Assembly (NCBI GenBank): GCA_035772405.1
Contig: JAYKKM010000180.1
Span: 518,501 to 582,500, forward strand
Direction of reading: 5' to 3'
Source: Chrysogorgia sp. JL179-B06
Lineage: Eukaryota; Cnidaria; Anthozoa; Scleralcyonacea; Chrysogorgiidae
Length of the DNA: 64,000 bases
Within the stretch, counting starts at the first letter, position 1; every line of letters starts with the position of its first letter. This document shows positions 1-10,800 of the stretch, piece after piece. Made by a program: the position numbers and the translations under genes. Below the pieces are notes generated by a model. It was not told the origin of the DNA. It searched no databases and saw only the letters and a program-made list of their open reading frames with translations.

Positions 1-162
1 CAAAATAATTGTCGATCAGTAAGCTAGCCTGCTACAGTAGACTTTTTTTCACCCTCGAAAACACGAACAAAAAACGTCTAGTGCTAGTAGATTTTTTTGG
101 GGGTGCTTGTTTTTTACAGGAGGAGTCTGCAGATTTTGCGAACTGCTGATGATAACAGATAC

Positions 163-236
163 TCATTTAGTTAGCCTGCTCGCAGCCCGAAATTTCGAAA
201 AACGGAATTGAAATTACGAGCAGGCTATCATTTAGT
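163..236. mobile_element. 56-bp miniature inverted-repeat element with 9-bp TSD
   Basis: The core at 172-227 starts TAGCCTGCTCG and ends CGAGCAGGCTA, a perfect 11-bp inverted repeat. It is flanked on both sides by the 9-bp direct repeat TCATTTAGT (163-171 and 228-236). Nine-bp duplications are usual for Mutator-like elements, so this looks like an extreme deletion derivative of that kind. The same TAGCCTGC end is seen on the 820-bp element at 34810-35629. A further TAGCCTGC lies at about 25-35. Confidence 0.75.
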
Positions 237-409
237 ATTACTGTGGATAAATTCCATATCAAGACTCTTGTTGTTTCTTTGTATGCCTAATTGTCCAACT
301 TTTATTCAATAAATTGCAATTTTTGTACATTCACAATGACGTCCGCGTGTGATTATCAAGTTATAATAGCACGAGATATGCGTGTAAAACACGAGGTGAT
401 AGCCAAGTA

Positions 410-574
410 TATATGCAGCTGCCTCCTCCGCAGGCTCTTAATCGGGAGTGGGCAGGCGGAGCGGCGCAGGCTAGCAATAGAGTGCCAGCAATGGTTGATG
501 GGAAGGTGATAAAAACAAGGGTTGATGGGCGCGCCTTCCTACGCGAGCGACTGGGGACGAGGCAGTATATGCAG
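410..574. mobile_element. 147-bp MULE-like MITE (short copy of family with 979-bp copy at 15741)
   Basis: The element at 419-565 begins CTGCCTCCTCCGCAGG and ends GGGGACGAGGCAG. It is flanked by the 9-bp duplication TATATGCAG (410-418 and 566-574). About 110 bp of its left side and 37 bp of its right side match, in reverse complement, the two ends of the element at 15741-16719, so this is an internally deleted copy. No coding capacity. Confidence 0.85.
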
Positions 575-867
575 TGAGAGTATTTCCGCTTAGTTAAAAC
601 TTATAAATAATAATAATAATTTATTAATCGATCTTAAATTAAAAAATACAATGGGTTTACAATCAAATATCTAAATTAAAAATACAACTGTATACATCAA
701 ATTTACATGATAAAAATGTAATTTAATTAACTTATTTAAGGCTGCTGCCTCATTGCCCTAGGTATAAAGCTGTTTTTGTGTCGTTCAGTACCTGATAATG
801 GTAGATACTTGGATATTCTATTTCTATGCCTAAGATGTTATGCCTTGTGATTTGTTGATGTAGCCCG

Positions 868-2250
868 TTATTGAGTCCCTAATAATAGTGTTAAGTTCCC
901 TGGCAGTGCAGCCATATTTCTTCTGACTTCTAAAGTAGGCAGATAATCAGGAGGGAGGCCAATTATTCTAAGACTCCTTCTTTGTACGCGCTCTAACTCT
1001 TCCTTAAGGTACTGTGGTAAATCACACCACACCGGCGAGCAATACTCGAGCAAGGGTCTAATTTTGGTTAGGTATGTGGTAAGGCCAACTTCAACTGGCA
1101 GGTGAGCTCGCCTGCATTCCCTTAAGCAGTATAATCTTTTGGATGCCGTTTACAAGATACCCTTTCGCTGTGTTCGTTCCGTTTAAGATTATTTTGAAAC
1201 CAGACACGTCCCAGAAGCTTGAACGAGTCAACTCTTTCAATGATATCGTCCCCCAGTTGCAGAAGTGGAGGTTCTGATGTTTCCCTAAAGTTTATCCACA
1301 TATCTTTAGTCTTTTTGGTGTTCAGTATCATTTTATTATCGACAGCCCATCGTTGAGCTGCGTCCAAGGCTTCCTGCATGGTACTAGATTCACCAGCAAT
1401 TACGAGAGTGTCCAGACGCATATTTACATATATATTCATTTTAAGATGTCCAGGAAAAGGGTCCTCCAAATCGTTAATATGTATGTTGAAAAGTGTTGGT
1501 GCAATGATAGACCCTTGTGGGACTCCAATCGGGCATGCTGCTCTAAAGGATAAGACCCCATGGAGGTTCACCTACTGAGTTCTTCCTTCTAGAAAACGTT
1601 TGGTCCATAACCAGAAGCCCTTACATACATTCATCTTAGCAAGTTTGTCCAGCACAATCCTGTGGTCGACCAGATCGAACGCTTTTCGAAAGTCAAGAAA
1701 TAGGGCATGGACCCCTGCTTTCCGGTTGCAGAGTTGTCAGTTGCATCAAACCATCTCTGAGATGTAGAGATTAAAGCAGAGACAGTGGAGCGTCCATTTG
1801 TGAAGGCATGCTGGTTGTTTTTTTAATTTTCGAGAACCTTTGCAAGCTGGGGTAACACGGAGATTTGACGGAAGTCATTATCTATGTCTACAGGTGGACG
1901 GACCTTTGGTACCGAGCTGACAAGCGCATGCTTATATACTGTCGGGTAATTATGTTTGACAATGTTGTGACTATAATATCATGTACCACGGGCGCCAGTT
2001 CCTCAGCAAAGCGTTTGAGACACCATGCAGGGATGCTGTCTGCACTTGTAGCTTTCCTGGGATCCAAATGCTCAAGAATAGACTTCACTTGGCCAATAGA
2101 TGGTATAGGCGGGGGAGTATCTTTAAGTAGATGTTCGACCTCTTGAAGATATATGCGTTCAGGTTGTGAAGCATCTGTCCAAGGTTAATGAAACTTCTCT
2201 GTATTCTGTCAGCTAAGGAGGTTAGTTCAGCCTGTGATGGTGACGACAAG
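868..2250 (-). pseudogene. LINE reverse transcriptase remnant
   Basis: The fragment nearest 2250 carries the pre-RT motif LDPRKATSADSIPAWCL. The 1122-1571 fragment carries the RT motif GVPQGSIIAPTLFNIHINDL, but the usual YADD is degraded to a form such as IYVN. The 868-1053 fragment matches the LINE C-terminus (EYCSPVW, then LQ.R..R-like residues). Pieces lie in different frames. This is a dead copy; the clade (jockey/CR1-like) is only a guess. Confidence 0.75.
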
Positions 2251-2251
2251 G

Positions 2252-2545
2252 GATTAATGACTCGTGGAGACAGAACATTCTCGGTTGCAGCACCAAAACT
2301 GTGGAATTCATTACCACAGGAAATTAGAAGCTTTGATATAATAAGCACTTAAGCACTTAAGACTTTTCTTTTTTAAAATGAATAGTTTTTTGTTCATAGT
2401 GGTAATATATGTAGTAGGCTTTATCTTGTAATGAAACTGTAATTAGTTTTATAAGTAAAATTAAGAATATATTGTTGTAAGAGCATTGAGACTATTGTAT
2501 AATGCTCCTAATACGTCTTTTATTATTATTATTATTATTATTAAG
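2252..2545 (+). mobile_element. 5'-truncated LINE 3' end, plus strand
   Basis: Nearly the same sequence as the 3' end of the LINE at 39770-41612: it encodes the terminal motif FSVAAPKLWNSLPQEI, then the same 3' UTR and a (TTA)n tail at about 2519-2544. It is inserted in the minus-strand LINE, whose coding sequence resumes on both sides. Truncation at the 5' end is typical of target-primed reverse transcription. Confidence 0.85.
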
Positions 2546-3215
2546 ATTTTCGTTTGCTGCCGCCAAATTGTAGATGGCTTTGTACCATTTCTCAGGGTTA
2601 GATTTGCGATTATCCTTTGCTTTAGACTTGTAAAACTTAGCTTTAGCGTTGGATATCAGCTTGGCAACCTTTGTACGCAGATTTTCAAATTTTAGCTTCT
2701 CCCCTTTGGTGAACGCTTTCTGTCTTGCTTTGATCTCTGCTTTGATACTTGGGGTCATCCATGGTTTGTCATGTAGGATGAACACGAACAGTTTTCACTG
2801 GTATGGTATCGTCCAGCATACGGATGAAAATGATGTTGAAGGCTGCAGACGTTATCGTTTATATCCTCTTCAGAATATACTTCTTTCCATTCTTCTCGAT
2901 TTATATGCAGCCCAAGAGCGTTCAGCTTTCCTGGACTCATAAGTCGGCATCTGGGACATCGGAGGATAACCAAGTTTCCGTAATCAGAGCCATTGAAGGT
3001 TTATTAATAGCGATAATTCCGGACAGTTCGTCCACTTTGTTGGTGACATGACAAGCACCTGTCACAAACAGAGATGGAATAAAGCATTTATCCTGAACAA
3101 GATTAGTTGATATCCTAATACAGTTCTCAGGATTGTGGCAGTATCTTTCTTGGTTGTCTGAGTCTGGGACCGGGGGGGGGGGGGCTGGGACTGAAGTCGA
3201 CAAGCAGGTAATCAT
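2546..3215 (-). pseudogene. LINE endonuclease start and EN-RT linker remnant
   Basis: The 2937-3215 frame ends with KPSMALITETWLSSDVPD, the start of an apurinic-type LINE endonuclease (ITETWL motif). The 2546-2785 frame encodes a basic linker (KAFTKGEKLKFENLR and onward) of the sort found between endonuclease and RT. Most of the endonuclease core is missing. The run of G at about 3172-3183 may have helped to break the frame. Confidence 0.7.
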
Positions 3216-3495
3216 TAATCAGTGACCGCATTTAAGGGGTGCGGGGGTCCTCCCCCGGAAAATTTTGAAATCTAGAAGCTCAGAAAGACAATTTGCAGCA
3301 ATTTGAGCAAACTTCAAATAGTTCAATTATAGTTCAAGTGAATCCAAGATTACCTGCTACCTCTTACCATGTGACGCCATTTTTTGTGCCTAGTATCGGG
3401 GTTGGCTAACACTTCAGGCATTTCAGGCTTCACCCGTTTGTAAATTCTTCTGTATAGATGAAGCCCGTAGGTAGATTACCGTAGCGTCTCTTGAT

Positions 3496-3613
3496 CTTAG
3501 ACTGCGTTTACACTAGAGCGAAAGTATCCGGATTCATATTGTTTTGCATCCTCATGGGAATATAAAACAATACGAATCCGATTACTTTTGCTCTAGTGTA
3601 AACGCAACCTTAG
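3496..3613. mobile_element. 108-bp palindromic MITE with 5-bp TSD
   Basis: Positions 3501-3608 form an inverted repeat with arms of about 48 bp. Terminal motif GCGTTTACACTAGAGC on the left is matched by GCTCTAGTGTAAACGC on the right. Both sides carry CTTAG (3496-3500 and 3609-3613), consistent with a 5-bp target duplication. No coding sequence. The superfamily is not assigned. Confidence 0.7.
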
Positions 3614-3627
3614 CCTCTATAATCGTA

Positions 3628-4010
3628 CTAATACAATAGGAAAAACATTAAATTTAGCAACGCGCTTGTCCTGATTTTTTTTTTGGGGGGGGGGCTCAGC
3701 CCCCCCAACTTTAAATCTGTCTCCCATGAATTTCTTTCCCGTTGATCAAGCAAAGTTTTATATGAGATGTTGGTATTTGGTATTACCGGTGTAGTGGTAT
3801 TAAATTGATGGGCTGCAGTGCCAGTGTTAGTCTCAATATAAATCAAATTCCCTGGGCCTCATGGGTTTGTCCCACGGGGCGACAGAGGCAAATTTGGACT
3901 ATACGGATTTTAGATCTTGCCAGCACGGTTTCGGCGGGTCTTCAGTATTGCTTGTTCCTTGAGGAGTTGATGAATTTCTCGTGGAAGAGTTGATTTTGTT
4001 TTAACATTCA
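3628..4010 (-). pseudogene. LINE 5'-region coding remnant
   Basis: Minus-strand reading gives REIHQLLKEQAILKTRR and then IETNTGTAAHQFNTTTPV in shifted frames. I take this for the region upstream of the endonuclease in CR1-like LINEs, and it has the same strand as the LINE at 605-3240. A C-run at about 3690 and several stops break it. That it belongs to the same insertion is an inference. Confidence 0.4.
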
Positions 4011-4568
4011 GGAGTTGTTGTTTTGAATATTTAATTACTCCATTGGTAGCAGGTAAATTTGAAGATTTGTTTTGATCCGCTAGTGTAAGCCGTGAAATAA
4101 CGTTATATTAAAGGCTGAAATGGGTGAAGTTTCATATAAATCCCGAAATGACGTCACATAGTCTATCGGTAGTAAAATTCGAAATTAAAATCAGCTATTC
4201 AGTAAGAGTTAGGGTTAGTACTAGAAGTTACTATCGCAAGGGAAGTGCTGCCTTGAAACCAATGGTCCAAGGCCGTCATGATATTGTGCAAAATTGGAAA
4301 AATAAGTGGTGGGCTTATTGAAGTCAAAGTGGCAGCGGAGGTAATATAGCCTTGTACACATGCGGTTATGGTTTAGTTAAGACCAGAGCAGCGAGCTCTA
4401 CGTATATATGGAGCTCACACTGAGCTTGCTTGACCAAAGGTACTCTGGGGTTAAACATCTATCTGGGGTAAGACATTCATTACGCACAGCCATGGGCAGA
4501 TGAAGCATGTGCGGGGGCCCCTGGCACATTTGCATTTTGCAGATGCCTCAAATCTGCCCCTTCCCTTG
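4011..4568. other. No gene seen
   Basis: AT-rich sequence with a short TTAGGG-like stretch near 4206. No ORF with recognisable content, no clear inverted repeat and no RNA gene. Confidence 0.5.
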
Positions 4569-5805
4569 TTGACAACTAGAGGTGAGCCGATGTTAAAAAA
4601 AAGCCGATTGCCGATACCGATTGTTAAGAGCCGATATTTTCCCACCATCGGCCGATTAATCGGCAAAACCGATGTTTGCTAACCCGATGCTCAGTGCTCC
4701 CGTTTTGTCGTTTTATTCATCTCAAGTTTCGCAATGAGAGGAAGTCATCAAGCCAATTCTCGTATTTTAAGTGCAACAAAACAAACAGAAAACAGTCAAG
4801 TAGTCAGCATTGTTTCCTTTATTTAAAATATTTTTGTACCAACCACTAAAAAAGCGCAAAAATGCCGACCAAACAAGGTAACGAAAAAACGCAAAATGAA
4901 AAAACCAAAATGGAAAATTACAGGCCTAATAGTCAAACTGAAATCTCGGCAAATTGTGATGTAAAAATAATAAATTGTCTGCTTTGTGTGGAGCAAGTGA
5001 ACTTCTCTTCTCTGTGTAAATGTTGCCCTGCTCACTGAACACACGTTCCTAGTCCACGCTAGAGCTGGGAGCACTCAAATACTTTGACGCAACTCGGAAG
5101 AGGTTTGGATATGCCAGACGATTTCTAGACCACCATGCGTATGGACAGGAGACTCGTGGTTGTAATGGAAGTGCCAGGAAAGATGAAATTTCACAAGTGA
5201 TATCGTCGTTAAGTGGCTCCTCCTCAGCTTCGTTGTTGTCGTTGACAATCTCACCGAAACAAGTCCAGAGGTTGGTGAAATAATTTCAAAATACTGCGAC
5301 AGTAGCTAGCACATAAAATGTGCGCCTTGGGAATTGAAAATGCATTAGTGATTAGCCGTCTTAATGTCACAAATTTTGCCCGAAAATAGTTTCAAATTCA
5401 AAACAAATAGGGCTTCGCAAAACATGTTATTCCACTGGGAGATCGAAACAAAGGATCGTTCTGTCCCCCCCGATAAACTGCGATGAGTTTGGTTTCTGTT
5501 AATTTCCGTAACAGAAGTTTCTTGCAACAAACATCGCGGCTAATAATAAATCGCGAGAGAAAATAAAACAGTGATAATCGGTTTCAGCGTTCGCACAATA
5601 CGGATAGACGTTCACTACAATAGTATAGTGCGAGGACGAGAGAGCAGAAATACGAAGACGAGAGTCACGAGACAACCGATCCGATGGCGAAAGACAATCG
5701 GCCGATGGTGAAAGACAATCGGCCGATGGCCGATTGTGAGAAAAACTAACCGATAATCGGCTCTGCCGATGTTTTGCCGATGATCGGCTCACCTCTATTG
5801 ACAAC
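4569..5805 (-). mobile_element. hAT-type DNA transposon, 1221 bp, degenerate
   Basis: The element at 4577-5797 begins TAGAGGTGAGCCGATG and ends CATCGGCTCACCTCTA-like. It is flanked by the 8-bp duplication TTGACAAC (4569-4576 and 5798-5805). Both subterminal regions are dense in GCCGAT/ATCGGC. A minus-strand remnant of the hAT dimerisation domain lies inside. A shorter copy of the same family sits at 63284-63725. Confidence 0.9.
4940..5048 (-). pseudogene. hAT transposase C-terminal dimerisation domain remnant
   Basis: The minus strand from 5048 reads ERVFSEQGNIYTEKRSSL and then LLFLHHNLP. This is the signature of the hAT family C-terminal dimerisation region, in which hydrophobic residues pair transposase monomers. 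A stop codon directly precedes it and the rest of the transposase is missing, so the copy cannot encode a working enzyme. Confidence 0.85.
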
Positions 5806-6031
5806 CCTTGTTGTAACCGTTCTCAACATTTATTCACAATATAATAGTTCATGAACATGTATAATATTAAACAGATGTAACCTGAACAGTTCCATAAAAA
5901 TGCAGTTGAACATAAAGATAAAACAGTTGTATAACATAGTTCTCTGTACAAGGCTTGCATAAAAATGCAGTTCAATATGAACACAAAACAGTTGACGTAC
6001 ATGTACAGGTAATACCAGTTGACAAATTAAG

Positions 6032-6548
6032 TTAATCAGAATTTGTTTCTGATGTGGACACGGATGTGCATTCTTCTGCATGCTCAATATCTGTTATCTT
6101 GTTATCTACATATCTGATATTGAATGATTTGCCATATTCAAGGTATATATTTAAGATGGATGTTGCTTCCCAGGAACACAATGCCTCTTGTAAGAAACAA
6201 TGAACTCACACCAATATACACCTAAATAAAAAGTAAACCGTATTCACAAACAAAACAATTTGATAATTGATGATAGTTTATCTGGAAAGGATTGCAGATG
6301 ACATCTTGTAAATTTCTACCTCACTCAGGCTCTCAGCCATATTGCCGTTTTAAGCGAGCCTTTTAAAGGACAAAAGTACAGAGAACTATCTTAGTCGTCT
6401 TACCTCGATAACAGTATATCTCCTCACTGAAATGAATTGAAATTTGCGACAGCAACAAAGGCAGAAGAGATCGTTCGAAAACGCCATTCACTGTTGGTAC
6501 AGCTGCAGTGCTGTGAGCCATTTGCTTTGCGAGTTCAGAAAATACCAT
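6032..6548 (-). CDS. Two-exon gene, 99-residue protein of unknown function
   Basis: Exon 1 (6548-6404) starts with ATG, reads MVFSELAKQMAHSTAAV and ends in phase 1 at a near-consensus GTAAGA donor. Exon 2 (6186-6032) follows a pyrimidine-rich acceptor ending ACAAG, continues the frame (EALCSWEATSILNIYLEYG) and ends NSD-stop. The total of 300 nt fits a 99-residue protein. It has no signal peptide or membrane segment; the C-terminal third is acidic and rich in Ser/Thr. I do not recognise the family. An upstream acceptor (TTTATTTAG near 6236) would give a shorter alternative tail. The model rests on splice sites and frame alone. Confidence 0.5.
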
Positions 6549-7807
6549 GTTCGTGGTGGCGTTGACAAGTTCCGAACATTAATTCCGTACAACTTCCGTG
6601 AATACGAATAACGTCTGGAGTATGGATGGCAACTTGAACTACGTCACAAAACGTCATAAAACTGAACATCCATCCGACCGACGCCAAAATTTTTACAGAT
6701 CGAGATCTCGTTGACTATACATAGCTCGGTAAAGAGGTCTGGGAACGAGCATGTCAAGATTAGTGTGCTGCCTACGGCAGCAATTAGGTGTAGGGTTAGG
6801 GTTAGGATTAGGATTAGGGTTACTTATGTTGTGGTTAGGACTATGTTTTAATTTCGGGATATTTATATGAAACGTCAGCCCTGAAATGGACCAGGATGTT
6901 TATGTATATCCATACATCATGGATTGTCAGGTGCATTTCAAAAGGTTTCCAGGGAATTAGAGCCAAAAACACAGTGTACCGTGTTTTGTAGTATAGAATA
7001 TAGGGACACGCTTCAAGGACATTCGGATAGCAACAGAATACAATTTCGAAAAGTCCGTTAAACAGACATCGTGGCCACGAAATTGCTATTCCTGGTAGTA
7101 TAAACTGTTGTGTTTAGAAGGTAGAAGATTCTTTTCTTTCGACAGTAATTAACTTCTCCACATAGCAAGAAGTACGACAAATAGCCGGAGCATATTAAAA
7201 CAGGCAACCATTACGAAGGCCGAAGGCAGAACAGAGAGACCAAAGGAGCCTCAGGAGCGAGATCTGTGCGAAAAGACCATTGACCAAGACAGGATAATTT
7301 TGCCGTAAAGACCGACCAAATGAAGTTATATTAATAAAGTTTTTATTATATGGCTGTTAGTTAAATTTCTCACATTTCCTCAATTTTTTCGCAAATTTTT
7401 AAATTTTTCTGTTGTTTTGTAATGACCGGTTTTTAAAGCCGCTTATGAACCAATCAGATTGCAGGACCGCTCACGAGCCAAGCCTCATAATAAATTGCGT
7501 TACAATACAGAACTTATAGTAGGTTGGCCACGAACTTTCTAAATTTGTCTAATATAACAATTAAACAACGAACGAATTTCGAAAGGCAAATGTTAGCTGA
7601 AATACTCTGCAAATTATTTTATAATTTATAGTATCGGTGTTTATCGTACAGCTGTTACCTAGGTGAAAACAAAACAATTAACGTGATTGGCTGAGTGTAT
7701 AAACATAAGCCATGTTCGCGTTGAATACCAAAGAATGTTCCAAGCTTCCGCTCAGTGAATATTATTTATCTTTCTCTCTGCAGCTCGTTTGAGTTTCGAA
7801 ATAAAAA
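6549..7807. other. Intergenic region between two divergent genes
   Basis: It separates the minus-strand small gene from the plus-strand EGF gene, so promoters for both are expected here, but I see no convincing TATA box. Degenerate telomere-like repeats lie near 6786-6831. A pyrimidine tract plus CTGCAG ends at about 7782, which could be the acceptor of a 5'-UTR intron of the EGF gene. Confidence 0.4.
6786..6831 (+). repeat. Degenerate telomere-like TTAGGG repeats
   Basis: Several TAGGGT and TTAGGAT units in tandem. Similar short runs lie at about 24785-24835 and 26345-26402. They are too short and mixed for a telomere; interstitial patches of this kind are common in animal genomes. Confidence 0.6.
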
Positions 7808-10800
7808 ATGCGCTTATCAATTTCAAGGTGCATTTATTTTGGCCTCCTCGTTAGTTTTTCCTATGGAGAAGACCCGTGTGCGTCAGGACCGTGCCGAAAT
7901 AAAGGAGTTTGTACAAGTTCAGATGGTATCACTTACGTTTGCAAGTGCATCAAAGGATTTTTTGGGAAACGTTGCGAGATACAGAACAAAGCATGTAAAG
8001 ACAGCCCTTGTAAAAACGGCGTATGTCACGAAGACGCATTTGGAGACTTTCATTGTTACTGCTCACCTGGGTACCAAGGAAAGGTTTGCGAACTAAACCA
8101 TGACGATTGTTTATCGTCGCCATGCCGAAACTCAGCGTTGTGTATCGATATGGTGGACGACTATGAATGCGTTTGTAAGGGGGCTACATTTGGAAAGCAG
8201 TGTGAGTTGCAGCTGGCCGACATTGAAACTTGTGCAAAGTTATGTCCACCAGATAGTATCTGCTGGAGAAACCAGTCTATTACAGTAAACATCCCTTGGG
8301 GATACGGCAATAACATTTGCAACACTCAGCATTCTTGTTTTGGAGGGCAAAACAGCACCACCGAGAAGAATCACTACGATTATTTTATTGATGTCCAGCT
8401 TCATCCTGTACAGATACAACTTGGCGATATCCTAAATTTCACTTCTGATGACAGTATTTCTGCTGCTATTAATGGATTAATGCCGCGGCTTTTGCCAGTC
8501 GATATTTATGATGATTCAGATTCATTTGTTAATTGCAACACTACCAATGGAACGCAACTCGTTGGCTCTCCACAACATAGTATTGTTATTAATAGCAGCG
8601 AGCTACTTTATGTTGGCGTCCATTACTTCATTATGAATATCGATGTTACATATCGCTGTGATTTTGGATTAAGATTGAACGTCAGCGTGAAGGACCACGC
8701 TTGTCAAAACCCACAATCTCGTCACAGTGTCATGTGTTCCAACCGAGGGCAGTGTCATACTGACTTTAACATGGGTGAATACCAGTGCAACTGTTGTGGA
8801 GGATTTCGAGGGAAGTACTGCGATAAAAGAGACTACTGCTTTGCAACTCCTTGTAAAAACCAAGCAATATGCATCAATAATGCCAATAACAAGAATGCAG
8901 ACAATTATACCTGTCATTGTCAACCTGGATATGAAAGTAAACATTGTTCCATCGTCACAGACATGTGCTTAAGTCACCCATGTAGGAATGGTGCCATCTG
9001 TCACCCACATGTCAACTCTCATCAATGTCAGTGTCAACCTGGCTACACTGGCCACAACTGTGAGACCACTACCAATGAATGTCTCTCCCAGCCTTGTAAA
9101 AATAATGCAACATGCACTGACAAGATTGCAGACTTTTCATGTACATGTCCCAAGGGTTTCACTGGTAAGTTGATTAAATAGTTTGTTATATATATATTAA
9201 CATATTAATTAACATATTAACTATTGGCTGACGATACATGGGCGATCGTCAAGCTTGTATCCTCAGAAAAATTATTCTGAGTCTCACATTCACTAGCTAC
9301 AGCAGTGTACATATTAGGCCAAGTAAAAAAATATACTAGTTTATCGTCCTAACTTCAAAAAAAAGGAGAATGCGGGCGCTTTTATTATTTTATTTTTTTT
9401 TCAAGATGGCTTATCCGAATTGGCCATCACCTACCAAAACCTATTTTATGAATGGATTTCTCTACAACTGCTTTGATGCAAGATTGCGTCAAAACAAATT
9501 GTGGTGTGTAAAACTAGAAATAAACCGAAAAGTCCCGAAAGGTAACGGAAGATACCGAAACGCACAAAAATGGCCGAAAGGTTGCGCAAAAGGCCCCAAA
9601 AACAAAACAGATTTTCGATGCAAATAAAATAAAAAATTAAAATAAATTTGATGCGGCCGGAAAAAAGGATGCGGGCGGGGACGATAAACTACTTAATTTT
9701 TTTACTTGGCCTTAACATAATAGCGTAGAGTCTGGCTGCTATTAATAGCTCAAAAAGCAGACAAACAAACCAAATTTTACTCACAAATGATTGAAAATGA
9801 GCTATTTCTTTTGTTATGGCCGCAATAATTATGGGTAAAAGCAGACAAACATCGGTACTGACGTCATCTCGACGGAGCGCTATTAACTATTATATTATGT
9901 TGCAGGGTGTTAAAGCTATATAGCCAAAAATTCCACATTAAACGTAGTTTTCCCAATCACCTTAAGTTTGTAATTTTCCAATTTGGTCTGCCAAAAAAAT
10001 TATATAATATTACATGTATTTATAAATTAGATATTTTAGATAATTTATTATTATTATTTATAAATAATATAATATAAATATTATAATATTTATAAATCTC
10101 ATAACATATTTAAATATCAAATGCTATGCCTATGACATTGCATTTGATTCTTTGTTTAGATAAATAAATATACAGTAGCCACAAATCTCATTGCACACCC
10201 CCAAACCTCGCAGCAACCTCGTACCCAGTGTCTTATCTCCGCTCGCCGCCCGCCCCCCACGACCTCGCAGCTCTCTTTTCTCAACTATGCTTTGTTGACT
10301 TGTGAAGACTGTCACTATTTTGCAATTTGGGTAAATGCAGGTAATTGCACCCTGATGTTTAATAGTAGAACATACAGTATATAGAGTATGTGTTTCAAAT
10401 ATAAAACATGTAACCAAATATAAAACCAGTACTCAAATGTACAGCATGTGTTATGGTGGGTGCATACACTTGTCTCAGAAATATTAAACAGAGAAGTATT
10501 CACAATAATATTAAATAATCAATGATAAGTAAAATCAATTATGAACAAGTGACATGTTATTAAGTTTCTTATTTTTCTCAATTATTTTTCTATTTCATTA
10601 GGCTCCCATTGTGAGGTAAACATCAATGAATGTGAGTCAAACCCTTGCCAGCAGCATGGTATTTGCATTGATAAGATAAATGCTTTTCAATGTTTATGTC
10701 ACCCTGGTTACACTGGACCTGAATGTGGCAGCAACATCAAGGAGTGCACATCTAAACTGTGCTTGAATGGTGGGATTTGCATTGATAAAGCTACAGATTT

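Larger units (their letters stand above)
605..3240 (-). mobile_element. Degenerate non-LTR retrotransposon (LINE), minus strand
   Basis: Minus-strand translation gives, in order from 3240 downwards, an endonuclease start, a linker, reverse transcriptase motifs and a LINE C-terminus, in several broken frames. The 3' end lies near 605, next to an AAT-rich tail. A 5'-truncated LINE of the opposite strand (2252-2545) is inserted in it. Frameshifts and stops show that it is inactive. The stretch at 3628-4010 may be its more 5' part. Confidence 0.8.

Noticed and set aside
6786..6831. Telomere
   Set aside because: Only a few mixed TTAGGG-like units; the window continues with genes on both sides.
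10130..10417. 95-residue minus-strand ORF in intron 1 of the EGF gene
   Set aside because: No domain, low-complexity composition, no splice support.
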